In this document: one piece after another, positions 26,463-35,739 of the stretch
Layout: every line of letters begins with the position of its first letter
How positions within the stretch are numbered: the stretch's first letter is position 1
Assembly: GCF_018613235.1 (NCBI RefSeq)
Contig: NZ_JAGGQP010000018.1
Location: forward strand, 1-39,981
DNA length: 39,981 nt
Direction: 5' to 3'
From: Bacillus sp. ISL-41
GTDB lineage: Bacteria > Bacillota > Bacilli > Bacillales > Cytobacillaceae
Program-made: the position numbers and the translations under genes
The notes under the pieces: generated by a model
What the model saw: the letters and a program-made list of their open reading frames with translations, nothing else
Databases searched by the model: none
What the model was told of the DNA's origin: nothing

Positions 26463-27200
26463 CTAGTCGCAGAATATGTCAAAGCCCTCTGGCTCCCCGA
26501 TCCTGGCAGATGATTCTGCGGTAATTGCCGGAACTCCTTCATCTGGTACTGTCGTATATTGACCCTTCCGTTCTGTCACGACATAGATGCGGAAATCCTC
26601 GGGGATGAATGTCATTTGTTTTATTTTGTCATTCTGGTTTTCCTTCGCGAATTTTTCTGCTTCCTTACGGGCTTCCGTCAAATTATCCCTGACCGACTTG
26701 CAGGCAATATCCCTTACGCCATCATCATCAAAGAAGAACTTCATGGCTGTCTTTGCTTTGACTTCGACAGAATGATCCAGAATCCACCCGACCATATCGC
26801 CAGGCATATTCCGGCCATCGTAATTGTCTTCCATCATTTCCACAAACTCTGCTAATAGCTCACTTTCAGAGGGAGGCGGCGGTGGATCCTCTCCTTCCGC
26901 AGGAGGCTCTGAATCTGCAGAATCCTCCAGGAACTGTTCCCAGGCTTCTCCTAATGCATCCAGCTCTTCCTGGGTTTTATCCTGCAGCGTTTCCTTCATC
27001 GTGTCCTTGGAGGACTTTGCCGCCGCCAAGGCTGCTGAGTCAGCGCCTGTTTGGGTCACCCGTTTATTGATGAATACATTTGAGAAATCAAAGAACATCA
27101 AAGCTATGAAAATAGCAGCTATAAGCATGCCAACCATGATGATCAGCATGCCGCTGCCTCTCTCGTTGTTAATATAGTTTTTCAGTTTCTTAATCGTCAT
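26463..27200 (-). CDS. tadG: TadG-like pilus assembly/pseudopilin protein
   Basis: Protein of 245 residues with the N-terminal sequence NNERGSGMLIIMVGML, a prepilin-like basic segment and one membrane helix (about 17-40), then FINKRVTQTGADSAALAAA, typical of TadE/TadG-type proteins. Unlike the Flp pilin and TadE it lacks the glutamate at +5 after the glycine, so processing by a prepilin peptidase is doubtful. The extracellular part is acidic, with a PPPPP stretch near residue 110 and no vWA domain, so it is shorter than classical TadG. Start ATG follows GGAGG. It overlaps the TadE stop by 11 bp. Confidence 0.82.
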   Translation of the reverse strand: MTIKKLKNYINNERGSGMLIIMVGMLIAAIFIALMFFDFSNVFINKRVTQTGADSAALAAAKSSKDTMKETLQDKTQEELDALGEAWEQFLEDSADSEPPAEGEDPPPPPSESELLAEFVEMMEDNYDGRNMPGDMVGWILDHSVEVKAKTAMKFFFDDDGVRDIACKSVRDNLTEARKEAEKFAKENQNDKIKQMTFIPEDFRIYVVTERKGQYTTVPDEGVPAITAESSARIGEPEGFDIFCD

Positions 27201-27576
27201 CTGGTTCTTCCTCCATTGGCATCACTGCATCCATCGCAAAGGAGAATTTCATTTCCGAAATCAGCGGAAGGGCCACGATTGGCGCCTGGACCTCCACCAC
27301 AACCCTGGCTTCATCAGGACCCGGTCCACCTGATATATTTTTAATTTTTACGCCATAGGCTGATCTTTTTGTGACATTTTCCCAGTCAGGATCATGTACA
27401 GAAGCTGCCCTTGCACCATCTCGGGCAGCCGATTCTGCGACTACAACTGAAAAGGCAATCAGCGCAACCTGCCAGATGATCAGGAAAGCCAGAATAACCA
27501 GCGGGAACATCGCGACAAATTCGATCGACTGTGAACCCTTTTCATTATTAAGAAGCTTTTTTATTTTTCCTTTCAA
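27190..27576 (-). CDS. tadE: TadE-like minor pseudopilin
   Basis: Protein of 128 residues. KLLNNEKGSQSIEFVAMFP contains a prepilin peptidase site: cleavage after G leaves SQSIEF, with Glu at +5 and Phe at +6. A single helix (about 20-42) is followed by AESAARDGARAASV, the TadE signature. TadE proteins are minor pilins of the Flp pilus. I place the start at the TTG at 27576, eight bases after GGGG; an in-frame TTG at 27585 directly abuts that sequence. The gene lies between flp and the TadG-like gene. Confidence 0.87.
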   Translation of the reverse strand: MKGKIKKLLNNEKGSQSIEFVAMFPLVILAFLIIWQVALIAFSVVVAESAARDGARAASVHDPDWENVTKRSAYGVKIKNISGGPGPDEARVVVEVQAPIVALPLISEMKFSFAMDAVMPMEEEPDDD

Positions 27577-27600
27577 ATTTAACAACCCCGGAAATTATTA

Positions 27601-27816
27601 TTATGATCCTGCGCCAATCTTTCCTACCAATTCACTCAACTTGCTCATGATCGTCTGTCCAAGAGAAGTGTCCTCGCCGATGCCCGAAGCAATTGCGCCC
27701 ATGACCGCAAGGACAACAAGGCCTAATGCAACCCATTCAAGCGCCTGGGCACCTCTCTCATTGTTCACATAACGATTGTATACACCAGTCATCTTCACCA
27801 TAGTTTTCTTTAACAT
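27601..27816 (-). CDS. flp: Flp-type major pilin
   Basis: Prepilin of 71 residues. The leader MLKKTMVKMTGVYNRYVNN ends in ERG; cleavage after G gives AQALEWVALGLVVLAV, with Glu at +5 and Trp at +6 in place of the usual Tyr or Phe. The mature pilin would be about 47 residues with one hydrophobic helix, typical for Flp. Start ATG at 27816 lies nine bases after GGGAG; the ATG three codons earlier abuts the Shine-Dalgarno. Position between TadC and TadE supports the call. The mature end, LSELVGKIGAGS, is small and polar. Confidence 0.93.
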   Translation of the reverse strand: MLKKTMVKMTGVYNRYVNNERGAQALEWVALGLVVLAVMGAIASGIGEDTSLGQTIMSKLSELVGKIGAGS

Positions 27817-27856
27817 ATTATTCATCTCCCGATTTTTATTTTTATAGTTAATCCTT

Positions 27857-28795
27857 CTACTTGAAGAAGGAGTCCAACCCAAATGCTTGAGGATTGTAGA
27901 AAATATTTAACGCAAGCAGACCAATTATGAGGCCGAATACGGCTGGTGCCACGAAAAAAGTGGTGACCAGCGTGATTTGCGGGCTTGCTTTGGCTGCCTT
28001 TTCTTTAGCAATGAAACCTCTTGTCGCCCTTAAATCATCCGCCTGGAGTTTGAATGTCCTGGATACCGGCACACCAAGTGAAGATCCTTGTATCAATCCG
28101 TTAACCAGTGAATGCAGTTCCTTCGAAGAATTCCTTTCTATCAAACTCTGATAAGCGGTCAGCCTGGGAACTCCGAGCTCGACTTCCTTGTTAAAACGAT
28201 CAATCTCCTCGCTTAGCGGCCCTTCAAATTGCTTTGTTACTTGTTTCAGGGCTGAATCCAACCCAACTCCTGCCTGCAGGGTGACACTGACGGTATCAAG
28301 AAAATCAGGCATCATGATGCTGATCGTTTCCTGTCTGTATTTCGCTTTGAAATAAAGCCAAAGACTCGGTCCTAAAAACCCGCCTAAAATGGAGATTAAT
28401 AGAATCTGGAGTCCTGATGGCATTCCCAGAATAGAGTAGAAACTGCCAAATCCGAGGCCGATCAAACCAAGCACAAACCTGAAACCATAGAAATCCTGGA
28501 TTTGCATCCCTAGAGGGTTTCCCGCCTCCTTTAGCATGCGATCGTGTTTATCGATCTCAGCAAAAAACGGATATTTAATCCCGACCGGGCCTGCCTTGAA
28601 TCCCCATTGGATAATCGGTGACAACAGCCTTTCCCTTAGTGGGATCTTTTTCTTCCGATTCTTTGGATTATATCCCTGGGAAAGCAGGAGCTTTTCTTTT
28701 TTTACGATAAACAGATACAGATAGACAAACCCAATGAACAACGTCAGCAGTATAAGCGAAAACATCACCATTGAGAAAAAACCGATTAATTTCAT
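27857..28795 (-). CDS. tadC: Tad pilus inner-membrane platform protein TadC
   Basis: Type II secretion F-family membrane protein of 312 residues. Hydrophobic helices lie near the N-terminus (5-30), in the middle (about 110-155) and at the C-terminus (about 275-305). The GspF domain contains PDFLDTVSVTLQAGVGLDSAL and RNSSKELHSLVNGLIQGSSLG. It forms the membrane platform with TadB on which the TadA ATPase acts. AAGGGTG precedes the ATG, 5 bp after tadB. Confidence 0.92.
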   Translation of the reverse strand: MKLIGFFSMVMFSLILLTLFIGFVYLYLFIVKKEKLLLSQGYNPKNRKKKIPLRERLLSPIIQWGFKAGPVGIKYPFFAEIDKHDRMLKEAGNPLGMQIQDFYGFRFVLGLIGLGFGSFYSILGMPSGLQILLISILGGFLGPSLWLYFKAKYRQETISIMMPDFLDTVSVTLQAGVGLDSALKQVTKQFEGPLSEEIDRFNKEVELGVPRLTAYQSLIERNSSKELHSLVNGLIQGSSLGVPVSRTFKLQADDLRATRGFIAKEKAAKASPQITLVTTFFVAPAVFGLIIGLLALNIFYNPQAFGLDSFFK

Positions 28796-28800
28796 CCTAT

Positions 28801-29733
28801 CTACACCCTTATATTTGTAATTCTCTTAATTAAAATGAAGGCAAAAAAGACTAAGGCGGAAAAAGCTAAAAATAACAGCAAACCCAAAGGTCTAAATAAA
28901 ACATTCAAAAAGCCTTTGATGAAGAGATTCATCATCATCGCCATCAGAAATGGCATCACGACCAGGATATAAGCGATCGAGCGGCTTTCAGCCGTGACGG
29001 TCTGGATTTCTTTATGGACACGGCTGCGTTCTTCCAGGGTTTCAGCCATTGAAGAAAGAACTTCAGCAAGGTTTCCCCCCACACGTTGCTGGATCAGGAT
29101 TGTACTGACAAAAATATTGATATCATTACTCGGTACCCGCTCCCTGAAATCATTCATAACGGTCTCAAGGCTGTCTCCAAGTTTAAATTGGTAATCCATC
29201 TTCTGAAACTCCTGGCCGCTTGGCTCCTTCATATCTCGCCCAACCATTTCGATTGTCTGCGGAATGGTTTGCCCGGCCTTTATACCGTTGGACATCATCC
29301 GGCACACTTCCGGAAGCTGTTTATTAAATATTTCTGTCCGTTTATTTTTAGTAGAGTTCAAATAAAACTTAGAACCCAATGAAACGATTAAATAAGCGAA
29401 CATGATTGCCATGATGATATAAAGCCCTAGGACAAAGTGATTGATAAAGGTCAAGAGCGCAAGCAGCAAAATATAGATTCCCATATATTCAGAAGGTTTC
29501 AACGGAATATTGCCCTGGTAAAGTTTCCTTTCCAATTCATCCGAGAGTTCTGAACGGTCGAAACGGTCACCTATTAACAAGACGAAGCTTTTTCGTTCCA
29601 GGCTATCGCTTTTATCAAACCATTGATCTACTCTTTTAACCGTCCCTCTTGTATTACGGCTCTGCACAATATAAAACATACCAATGATGAAAAAGAAAAC
29701 ACAGCCAGTCAATAACAGCAAGGCAGTTGTCAT
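28801..29733 (-). CDS. tadB: Tad pilus inner-membrane platform protein TadB
   Basis: Type II secretion F-family protein of 310 residues with a first helix at 3-22, a central pair (about 84-120) and two C-terminal helices (about 255-305). LPEVCRMMSNGIKAGQTIPQ and IQQRVGGNLAEVLSSMAETL are the GspF-domain signatures, found in TadB. Its start overlaps the tadA stop by 4 bp, indicating translational coupling. It is the partner of TadC. Confidence 0.92.
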   Translation of the reverse strand: MTTALLLLTGCVFFFIIGMFYIVQSRNTRGTVKRVDQWFDKSDSLERKSFVLLIGDRFDRSELSDELERKLYQGNIPLKPSEYMGIYILLLALLTFINHFVLGLYIIMAIMFAYLIVSLGSKFYLNSTKNKRTEIFNKQLPEVCRMMSNGIKAGQTIPQTIEMVGRDMKEPSGQEFQKMDYQFKLGDSLETVMNDFRERVPSNDINIFVSTILIQQRVGGNLAEVLSSMAETLEERSRVHKEIQTVTAESRSIAYILVVMPFLMAMMMNLFIKGFLNVLFRPLGLLLFLAFSALVFFAFILIKRITNIRV

Positions 29734-31070
29734 GTTACTGCACCCGCCTGAAAGTGTTCTTTCGTGAATTCAACACCATAAGATACAAAGCGCTGATACA
29801 GCTTTGGCACATATCCTGTCGCAGCGAAATTTCCGACAATTGTTCCATCAGCCAGTGTTGCTTCCCGGTTAAATCGGAATATATCACGCGCAATAATCTC
29901 CCCATCTTCCTCCACCAGTTCAGCGATGCTGACAATTCTCCTTTTACCGTCAGAGAAACGAGAGGTTTGGACGATTAAATCAAGCGCCCCAACGAAATAT
30001 CCTCTGATTACCTCAACCGTCAGCGGAAGTCCTGACATAATGACCATTGCTTCCAGACGGCCAAGGGCATCCTTCGGGCTGTTGGCGTGAACAGTCGTCA
30101 ATGACCCTTCATGACCTGTATTCATCGCCTGAAGCATATCGATTGCTTCCGAGCCACGGACCTCACCTACAATGATCCTGTCAGGACGCATCCTCAGTGC
30201 GTTCTTAACCAGATGATTGATCGTAACTTCCCCTTTTCCTTCCATGTTCGGCGGCCTTGCTTCAAGCCTGACCAGATTGTCATAATTGAAACGAAGCTCT
30301 GCCATGTCCTCAATCGTGACGATCCTTTCACCTCTTGGAATCGAGGCTGACAGGACATTCAGAAGGGTTGTTTTACCGCTTCCTGTCCCGCCGGATACAA
30401 GGATATTTGCTTTTGCTTCAACTGCGGCCTGCAAAAAGATGGCCATTTCATTTGAAAAACTGCCAAAGCCCATCAAGTCTTCAAGCGTAAATGGATCCTT
30501 TTTGAACTTCCTGATCGAAATCGATGGACCATCGATACTGATTGGTGGAATGACGGCATTTACACGGCTTCCATCGAGCAAACGCGCATCTACCATCGGT
30601 GAACTCTCGTCGATCCTTCTGCCTAGCGGCGCAATGATCCGGTCGATAATGTGACGGACATGCTCATCATCCTTAAACCGTACATTCGTTTTTTCTATCT
30701 TCCCCTGTTTCTCAATGAACACCTCGTAAGCACCATTCACCATGATTTCAGTAATCGAATCATCTCTTAACAGGGCTTCCAATGGCCCATATCCTACAGA
30801 CTCATTGATGATCTGCTGGATAATCTGTTCAATCTGGTCATTTGGAATAATGACCTTTTCTTCATCGATCATTTGCATGATCAGTCGTTCAATCGTCTTT
30901 TTTCGTTCGACAGGTGATAAGGTCGTTATGTTTTCAAGATTGGCTTCCTTTATCAGACGGGATTTATAATGCCTCACCCATCTGTCGACCTGGGATTGTT
31001 CTACGTTCCATTCACGTTGCGGCGTGATTTTTTGTGTGCTTAAAATGGAGGCTTTCTCTACCCACGACAT
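29730..31070 (-). CDS. tadA: Tad pilus secretion ATPase TadA/CpaF
   Basis: Cytoplasmic secretion ATPase of the TadA/VirB11-like group, 446 residues, which powers pilus assembly. Walker A GGTGSGKT lies at 227-234; the Asp box TIEDMAELR follows near 252; Walker B DRIIVGEV lies at 297-304 and is followed by RGSEAIDMLQAMNTGHEGSLTTVHANSP (His box) around 306-331. The N-terminal region (about 75-200) is the usual recognition domain with GYGPLEALLRDDSITEIMVN. AAGGGGTGA precedes the ATG. It lies 5 bp after cpaE. Confidence 0.96.
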   Translation of the reverse strand: MSWVEKASILSTQKITPQREWNVEQSQVDRWVRHYKSRLIKEANLENITTLSPVERKKTIERLIMQMIDEEKVIIPNDQIEQIIQQIINESVGYGPLEALLRDDSITEIMVNGAYEVFIEKQGKIEKTNVRFKDDEHVRHIIDRIIAPLGRRIDESSPMVDARLLDGSRVNAVIPPISIDGPSISIRKFKKDPFTLEDLMGFGSFSNEMAIFLQAAVEAKANILVSGGTGSGKTTLLNVLSASIPRGERIVTIEDMAELRFNYDNLVRLEARPPNMEGKGEVTINHLVKNALRMRPDRIIVGEVRGSEAIDMLQAMNTGHEGSLTTVHANSPKDALGRLEAMVIMSGLPLTVEVIRGYFVGALDLIVQTSRFSDGKRRIVSIAELVEEDGEIIARDIFRFNREATLADGTIVGNFAATGYVPKLYQRFVSYGVEFTKEHFQAGAVT

Positions 31071-31075
31071 TCAAA

Positions 31076-32203
31076 TCACCCCTTTGTACGATTTTGCATT
31101 TCATCCACATACTTTTTCATGGATTTCGAGACCTTGTTGCTGCCCTTATCCTTCTTCTTTTTATAAAATCCTTCTCCCATATTGATGAATGGCTGGATCG
31201 AGAAGAAGTCCGATTCAATGCAGCCATTCACTTCACGGCCAATGATTTTTTCCATATCCTTAAGAGTTAATTCAAGCTTTGGATGGTATCGATTAATCAG
31301 GACTGATACCTCTCCTCCTCTGCCAATCTGGAATCGCTCAAACAAATCCTCAGAATACTTAAAGGCTCTCAGCCCCAGGCTGTCAGGTGTCAGAATGTAA
31401 TGAATGTGATTGGATTCATTCAGTCCTGTAAAAGTTGAATTGTTGATGTGAGACGGCAAATCAAGAATGATGTAGTCATAATGGCTTTTTGCCACACGAA
31501 TCAGCCTTCCGATTAATTCATCAGGAATGGATTCTGCCTTTGCCGGATTCGCTGGACCAGTCAAAAGCGTTACCTTTGTTTCTTCATGATAATTTGAAAC
31601 GTTTTGCAGGTGGCGAATATCCATCTCATCCATAACTGGAATCAGATCAAAATAAGAACGGACAGGCTGAATGCCATATAGAACATCTGCATTCCCGAAT
31701 TGAGCATTCAAATCAATAAGCAGAACCTTAAAACCGTGATGAATACTCAAGGATTGAGCCAGCAAGCTGGCGAGCAATGTCTTGCCGCTCCCGCCCTTCG
31801 CACTATAAAAGGCATGAACCTGACCATTGCCATATCCCATTTCTGTTTCTTTTTGGAACTTAAATTGCTCTTTAGAAGCTTTCAATGCTTCCAACAGCCT
31901 GTTTTTCTCACCTGGCAGGACGATAACATCCTTTGCCCCGGCTACAAGCCAGGTTCTCGCTTGCTCAAATTCATAATTGCGTGTTAGACCCAGTACAATG
32001 CTTGAGGAAGACATTGGAATTTGCTGCGGGTTCTCAATTGTATCTAAATCAACAAATATATAATGATAGGACTGCTGCTCACGAAACGTCCGTTTCCATT
32101 CGGACACAACGGAAATTTCGATATTTTCCTCGCTGACCAACTGCAGCAGTTCCTCACTCCAGCTCCTATCCTTGCTAATCAGCAAACCTTTATATATGCT
32201 CAC
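31076..32203 (-). CDS. cpaE: CpaE/TadZ-like localisation ATPase
   Basis: ParA/MinD-type protein of 375 residues. An N-terminal receiver-like domain (about 1-120) is followed by a deviant Walker A motif, AKGGSGKTLLASLLAQSL, then LLIDLNAQFGNADVL and YDYIILDLPSHI. In Tad systems CpaE/TadZ proteins position the pilus machine at a cell site. The frame begins at a TTG (32221), but the GTG at 32203 has GGAAGGA nine bases upstream and gives MSIYKGLLISKD, so I use it. In the 104-bp gap to cpaB a small hairpin, TCAGGG/CCCTGA, may modulate downstream expression. Confidence 0.92.
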   Translation of the reverse strand: MSIYKGLLISKDRSWSEELLQLVSEENIEISVVSEWKRTFREQQSYHYIFVDLDTIENPQQIPMSSSSIVLGLTRNYEFEQARTWLVAGAKDVIVLPGEKNRLLEALKASKEQFKFQKETEMGYGNGQVHAFYSAKGGSGKTLLASLLAQSLSIHHGFKVLLIDLNAQFGNADVLYGIQPVRSYFDLIPVMDEMDIRHLQNVSNYHEETKVTLLTGPANPAKAESIPDELIGRLIRVAKSHYDYIILDLPSHINNSTFTGLNESNHIHYILTPDSLGLRAFKYSEDLFERFQIGRGGEVSVLINRYHPKLELTLKDMEKIIGREVNGCIESDFFSIQPFINMGEGFYKKKKDKGSNKVSKSMKKYVDEMQNRTKG

Positions 32204-32307
32204 ACTTTCGCATCCTTCCAAAGCAATGAAATATTTATGATTAAGGTGTTTCTTCAGGGGTGATTCCCTGAGTTTAAAACGGTATAAGATTAAGATTTTA
32301 ATATATT

Positions 32308-33114
32308 CTAAGGTTTAGACTGTTCTTTAGATGCAGGCTTGTCGGTTGCCTTGTCAGCTGGTGCCTTATCGGCTGGGGCTTTCTGTTGTTCTGTATTTGC
32401 TGCTGCTCCAGCCTCCCCATCAGCTTTATTTTGCTCCTGCTGCTTTTTGTCTGCTCCTTCAGCTTGTTGTGAAGTCTCCGCTTCCTTAAGCTCTTGCTTA
32501 CCTGAAGATGCCTGATTTACCCTGAGCACCCTGATTTGCTTTGCTGAGTTCTGGTAATGAATCAGGCTTTCTGCATCCTCAATCGGCACGGAAATCCGCA
32601 CACGTGGAGGTTCTTCATCCACTTCTTCAACCTCGACAACATAAACATTTTGGAAGATTCGCTTTGTTTGCATTTTGTCTTCCTTGCCAGTTGTAACTAT
32701 GATATCTACAAGATCCCCTGGAGCAATGTTCTTCTGGTCGACCAGAACGATTTCAGTTGCATTCAGCCATACAACACGCTCGTTTTCAGGTATATCTATT
32801 TTCTTTCTCACAAGGTTTTTTGTAAGAAGGTCTCCACCTTTTAAATTTACGACGGTAATAACTTCTTCTAAATCCTTCTCATCTGTAATGAAGCCTTTTT
32901 GTGCGCTTGCTTTTGGAAGCTGGATCCATTCAATGTCTTTAGCTGTAAGCTCATAATAGGATTTTACATCTTCCTTTACCGCTGCAACCGCTACAGTCTT
33001 ACCTAGCTTTTCCTGTGCCTGGTTGATTTGGACGAGGATGACCCCCGCTGCTACAAGAGCAAGTAAAAAAGAAATCGTTAAAAATAAAATTGCTTTTCTT
33101 TTAGAATCTATCAT
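32308..33114 (-). CDS. cpaB: CpaB/RcpC-like pilus assembly protein (SAF domain)
   Basis: Membrane-anchored protein of 268 residues with one N-terminal helix (about 9-28). A SAF domain follows (AAVKEDVKSYYELTAKDIEW onward, then GDLLTKNLVR and VLVDQKNIAPGDLVDIIV). The C-terminal 65 residues are low complexity, rich in Q, A, K, E and D with the repeat KAPADKAPADKA, probably an extended linker in the wall. In Gram-negative Tad systems this protein works with the secretin; here there is no outer membrane, so a wall-associated role is likely. The start overlaps the upstream gene by 4 bp. Confidence 0.9.
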   Translation of the reverse strand: MIDSKRKAILFLTISFLLALVAAGVILVQINQAQEKLGKTVAVAAVKEDVKSYYELTAKDIEWIQLPKASAQKGFITDEKDLEEVITVVNLKGGDLLTKNLVRKKIDIPENERVVWLNATEIVLVDQKNIAPGDLVDIIVTTGKEDKMQTKRIFQNVYVVEVEEVDEEPPRVRISVPIEDAESLIHYQNSAKQIRVLRVNQASSGKQELKEAETSQQAEGADKKQQEQNKADGEAGAAANTEQQKAPADKAPADKATDKPASKEQSKP

Positions 33115-33854
33115 CCATTTGTCACTCCATTAGTTTTCTTCACATACAGCGGCACGTCCTGATCAGCAATCAAGATATCCACCACGTCTGAGTGAACTGG
33201 CAGCCCTGTGCCTTCCAGCTGATAAAAGCTCGCTCCCTGAGATTCAAAATCCAGTTTTGTTCTCGATGCCATAATCAGCATATCGGAAGGATTATGCTTC
33301 AAAATTTCATCAAGCAGCCCTTGTTTCATTCCTGAGACAAGGGGCTTTTCACTCGTATGATCAAATAAAAAATACTGCTTGGATTTTCTCTCCTTCAATG
33401 TAAGGTAGTTAGAGGGTTTGCGGTATTTCTGGTTATTAACCACTGTCAGTCTCTTATAATTTCCTGTAAAAGCAATTTCCTCTGCATCAGTAAGATTGGC
33501 TTGCTCAAGAATAAGGTATACTGCTAGTGCCTTATTTTCTGAACCATCGAGAATGTAAAGCTTTTCGTTAGGAAAATACCAGTTTTTCAGCCGCTTGATG
33601 ATTCCGCTATCGGTTGTAAACGCATCATAGATATATAGAACAGAGCGATGGGTTTCCAGTAAAGCCCCTACTTCTTCAAGCTCCTCCTGAAGAGTGCGGT
33701 TGATGAGCGGCAAGCTTCTTTGGAACATGCCGCCCTTTTTTGAGGTTATATATTCATGTAAAGAATCTGCTTTTTTCAATTTAGAATTCCGGATTGTTGC
33801 AGAACCCGTAATGTCCTTTGGGATACCCAATGATTCATCCATCACAATATGCAT
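33111..33854 (-). CDS. Unknown protein within the Tad locus
   Basis: Protein of 247 residues, no family recognised. It has no signal peptide and no clear membrane helix, so it is probably cytoplasmic. It contains alternating strand-helix patterns such as HRSVLYIYDAFTTDSGIIKR, EKLYILDGSENKALAVYLIL and HNPSDMLIMASRT, which suggest an alpha/beta fold, possibly receiver- or ATPase-like without a P-loop. It is the second gene of the pilus operon, 21 bp after the vWA lipoprotein and overlapping cpaB by 4 bp, so it is probably a dedicated Tad accessory protein. GAGAGG precedes the ATG. Confidence 0.8.
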   Translation of the reverse strand: MHIVMDESLGIPKDITGSATIRNSKLKKADSLHEYITSKKGGMFQRSLPLINRTLQEELEEVGALLETHRSVLYIYDAFTTDSGIIKRLKNWYFPNEKLYILDGSENKALAVYLILEQANLTDAEEIAFTGNYKRLTVVNNQKYRKPSNYLTLKERKSKQYFLFDHTSEKPLVSGMKQGLLDEILKHNPSDMLIMASRTKLDFESQGASFYQLEGTGLPVHSDVVDILIADQDVPLYVKKTNGVTNG

Positions 33855-33875
33855 TCTGGATCCTCTCTTCTCTCA

Positions 33876-35210
33876 TCAGCTAGCATTAATCTGGTCGATT
33901 AATTCCTGGCGTCTTTTGTCTACTTTTTCTTTCGCTTGTTCCATCAGGGACTCACTGAAGCTATTCAATTCCTCATATCGGATTTTAATCAAATCATAGA
34001 TGGCGTCTCTGTCTTCGGGTTTAATTTTTTCCTGCTTCTGCAGTTCCGATAATGCATCTCCTAACAGCATTCTTTCCGTGTCTGCAACGTCCATGAAATC
34101 ATTCCTGATTCCTCCGACCTGCTGCTTTAAGTCTGCGGTCCGGAAGTTGATTTCTGTTTTGCTGGATGCTTTAGAGATATTTTTCTCAATGGAAGACATT
34201 GCTTCACCCATCAATTTGGTTAGAGTGTTTTCCAGTTCTACCTTTGAGTTGACGGTATAGTATTGGCCATTCCCTGCTTGAGCTGCCGCTTTAAGCTGCC
34301 TCTGCCCCTCATCATCCACATTAAAGCCAATGATATTGACCTTGACCTGCAGATCAGAGTTTGCGAGCTTTCTAGCTTCTTCAACTGGGTCACCATCACA
34401 TGTTTCAATCCCGTCACTCACAACATAGAGGATATTTTCTGTATTTTCATCTGCCTTTGTTTGTAAATCGTCATATCCGGCTTTTATGGAGGCCGCTATA
34501 GGCGTCCAGCCGCTTGGCTTAAACTTATTCAGCGCAGCACTGAAATTTTGTTCATTATAAGTATTGGTTTCATACATGACCTCCGTACTTGAACAGGATA
34601 GCTGTTTGTCTTTGTCATCTCCTGTGCCCTTATGCCCATAGGTACGCAAGGTGATTGGGGTCTCATCCGGGAATCCGGCAGCAAATTTTCTGACGGCATT
34701 TTTGGCTAAATCCATTTTCACTCCGCCTGAAACCTGTCCGTTCATACTTCCGCTTGAATCGATATGTATAGCAATATTCTTGATCTTTTGTTTCTCGCCG
34801 GCGATGTCGTATTCACCATAATCAGGTTCATAGTTTACAAGGTTTTGGTAAACTTCTGTATAATCCATGCCAAACCAGTGAATCAATCCATTTAAAATTT
34901 CCTGTTCCGATTGATCTTTCGTTTGGAATTCCGCCATCAATTTGTCCATGTCGCTTATAGAATCCTCATCAGCTGTTCCAGCCTTGGCCGCTGCCTCTGC
35001 CATCTTTTCTCCAACTGGCTGGTTGACAATTTCTTCACCCGTCATTGCCGCTTCGGGATATTCAACCTTTTCTGCAGCTTCCTCTTTCTCTTTCTTTTCC
35101 TCCTGCTTTGCTGGCTGGCTGCTTTCTTTTTCAGCGGCACCCTGATCGGAACATCCAGTAAATAGAGCCGCTGAAGCCATGCAGAAAATTAGTGCTGCAA
35201 TCTTCTTCAT
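33876..35210 (-). CDS. vWA-domain lipoprotein heading the Tad locus
   Basis: Lipoprotein of 444 residues with lipobox FTGC (C20), then a highly charged Glu/Lys linker. The von Willebrand factor A domain (about 145-335) has a full MIDAS: D151-S-S153-G-S155, a threonine in TPITLRTYGHKG, and the acidic site VSDGIETCDGD. A helical, charged region follows to the C-terminus. It resembles YwmC/YwmD-like vWA proteins of bacilli. At the head of a pilus operon it may be a surface adhesin or anchor, replacing the vWA part missing from the short TadG-like protein. GGGGAG precedes the ATG. Confidence 0.88.
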   Translation of the reverse strand: MKKIAALIFCMASAALFTGCSDQGAAEKESSQPAKQEEKKEKEEAAEKVEYPEAAMTGEEIVNQPVGEKMAEAAAKAGTADEDSISDMDKLMAEFQTKDQSEQEILNGLIHWFGMDYTEVYQNLVNYEPDYGEYDIAGEKQKIKNIAIHIDSSGSMNGQVSGGVKMDLAKNAVRKFAAGFPDETPITLRTYGHKGTGDDKDKQLSCSSTEVMYETNTYNEQNFSAALNKFKPSGWTPIAASIKAGYDDLQTKADENTENILYVVSDGIETCDGDPVEEARKLANSDLQVKVNIIGFNVDDEGQRQLKAAAQAGNGQYYTVNSKVELENTLTKLMGEAMSSIEKNISKASSKTEINFRTADLKQQVGGIRNDFMDVADTERMLLGDALSELQKQEKIKPEDRDAIYDLIKIRYEELNSFSESLMEQAKEKVDKRRQELIDQINAS

Positions 35211-35354
35211 CTCTTTCTCCCCTTCTCTTGCTCAAACTTAAAGATTTTTCTTTTTTAAATATGAAAATTATGGAAATATTTATTTGTTTATTTCCAATTT
35301 TATGATTCATTAAACCTATATACATGGAGTTTTTTCTTTTTTATTACTATATAT

Positions 35355-35383
35355 TTACTATCACTTGTTCACAAAACCGTCAA
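35355..35383 (-). promoter_or_regulatory. Probable promoter of the Tad pilus operon
   Basis: -35 TTGACG (35383-35378), 17-nt spacer, -10 TAGTAA (35360-35355) preceded by TGA. The leader to the vWA lipoprotein gene would be about 140 nt. The -10 is weak, so activation by another factor is possible. Confidence 0.5.
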
Positions 35384-35739
35384 ATCAGACCCTTGACAGC
35401 TGCATTATCTCCAGTGATTTTATTCCCACAAAAATCTTGAATATAAGATTTTTTTATAGGTAAAATTTCATATTTTTATTTTTAATTGAAAATATTGCAA
35501 CTGTGGAATTTTGTTGGATTTTGTCGGATTGATTTCAAATATTAAGTTTTATAGGTATATATAACTATTTTTAGCAGTAATCAGGAAATATTTTCATTAA
35601 GAAATTGCAGCTCCCTCCTTTCCGTTCCTCTAATACGTTATACGTTTTGGCGTTGGTCGAGTTTTCAGACTATTTACTCATTTAGGGATAGTAGGAAGCA
35701 ACTATTTTATCCCCTTGAAAAACTTGACACATAATCTTA

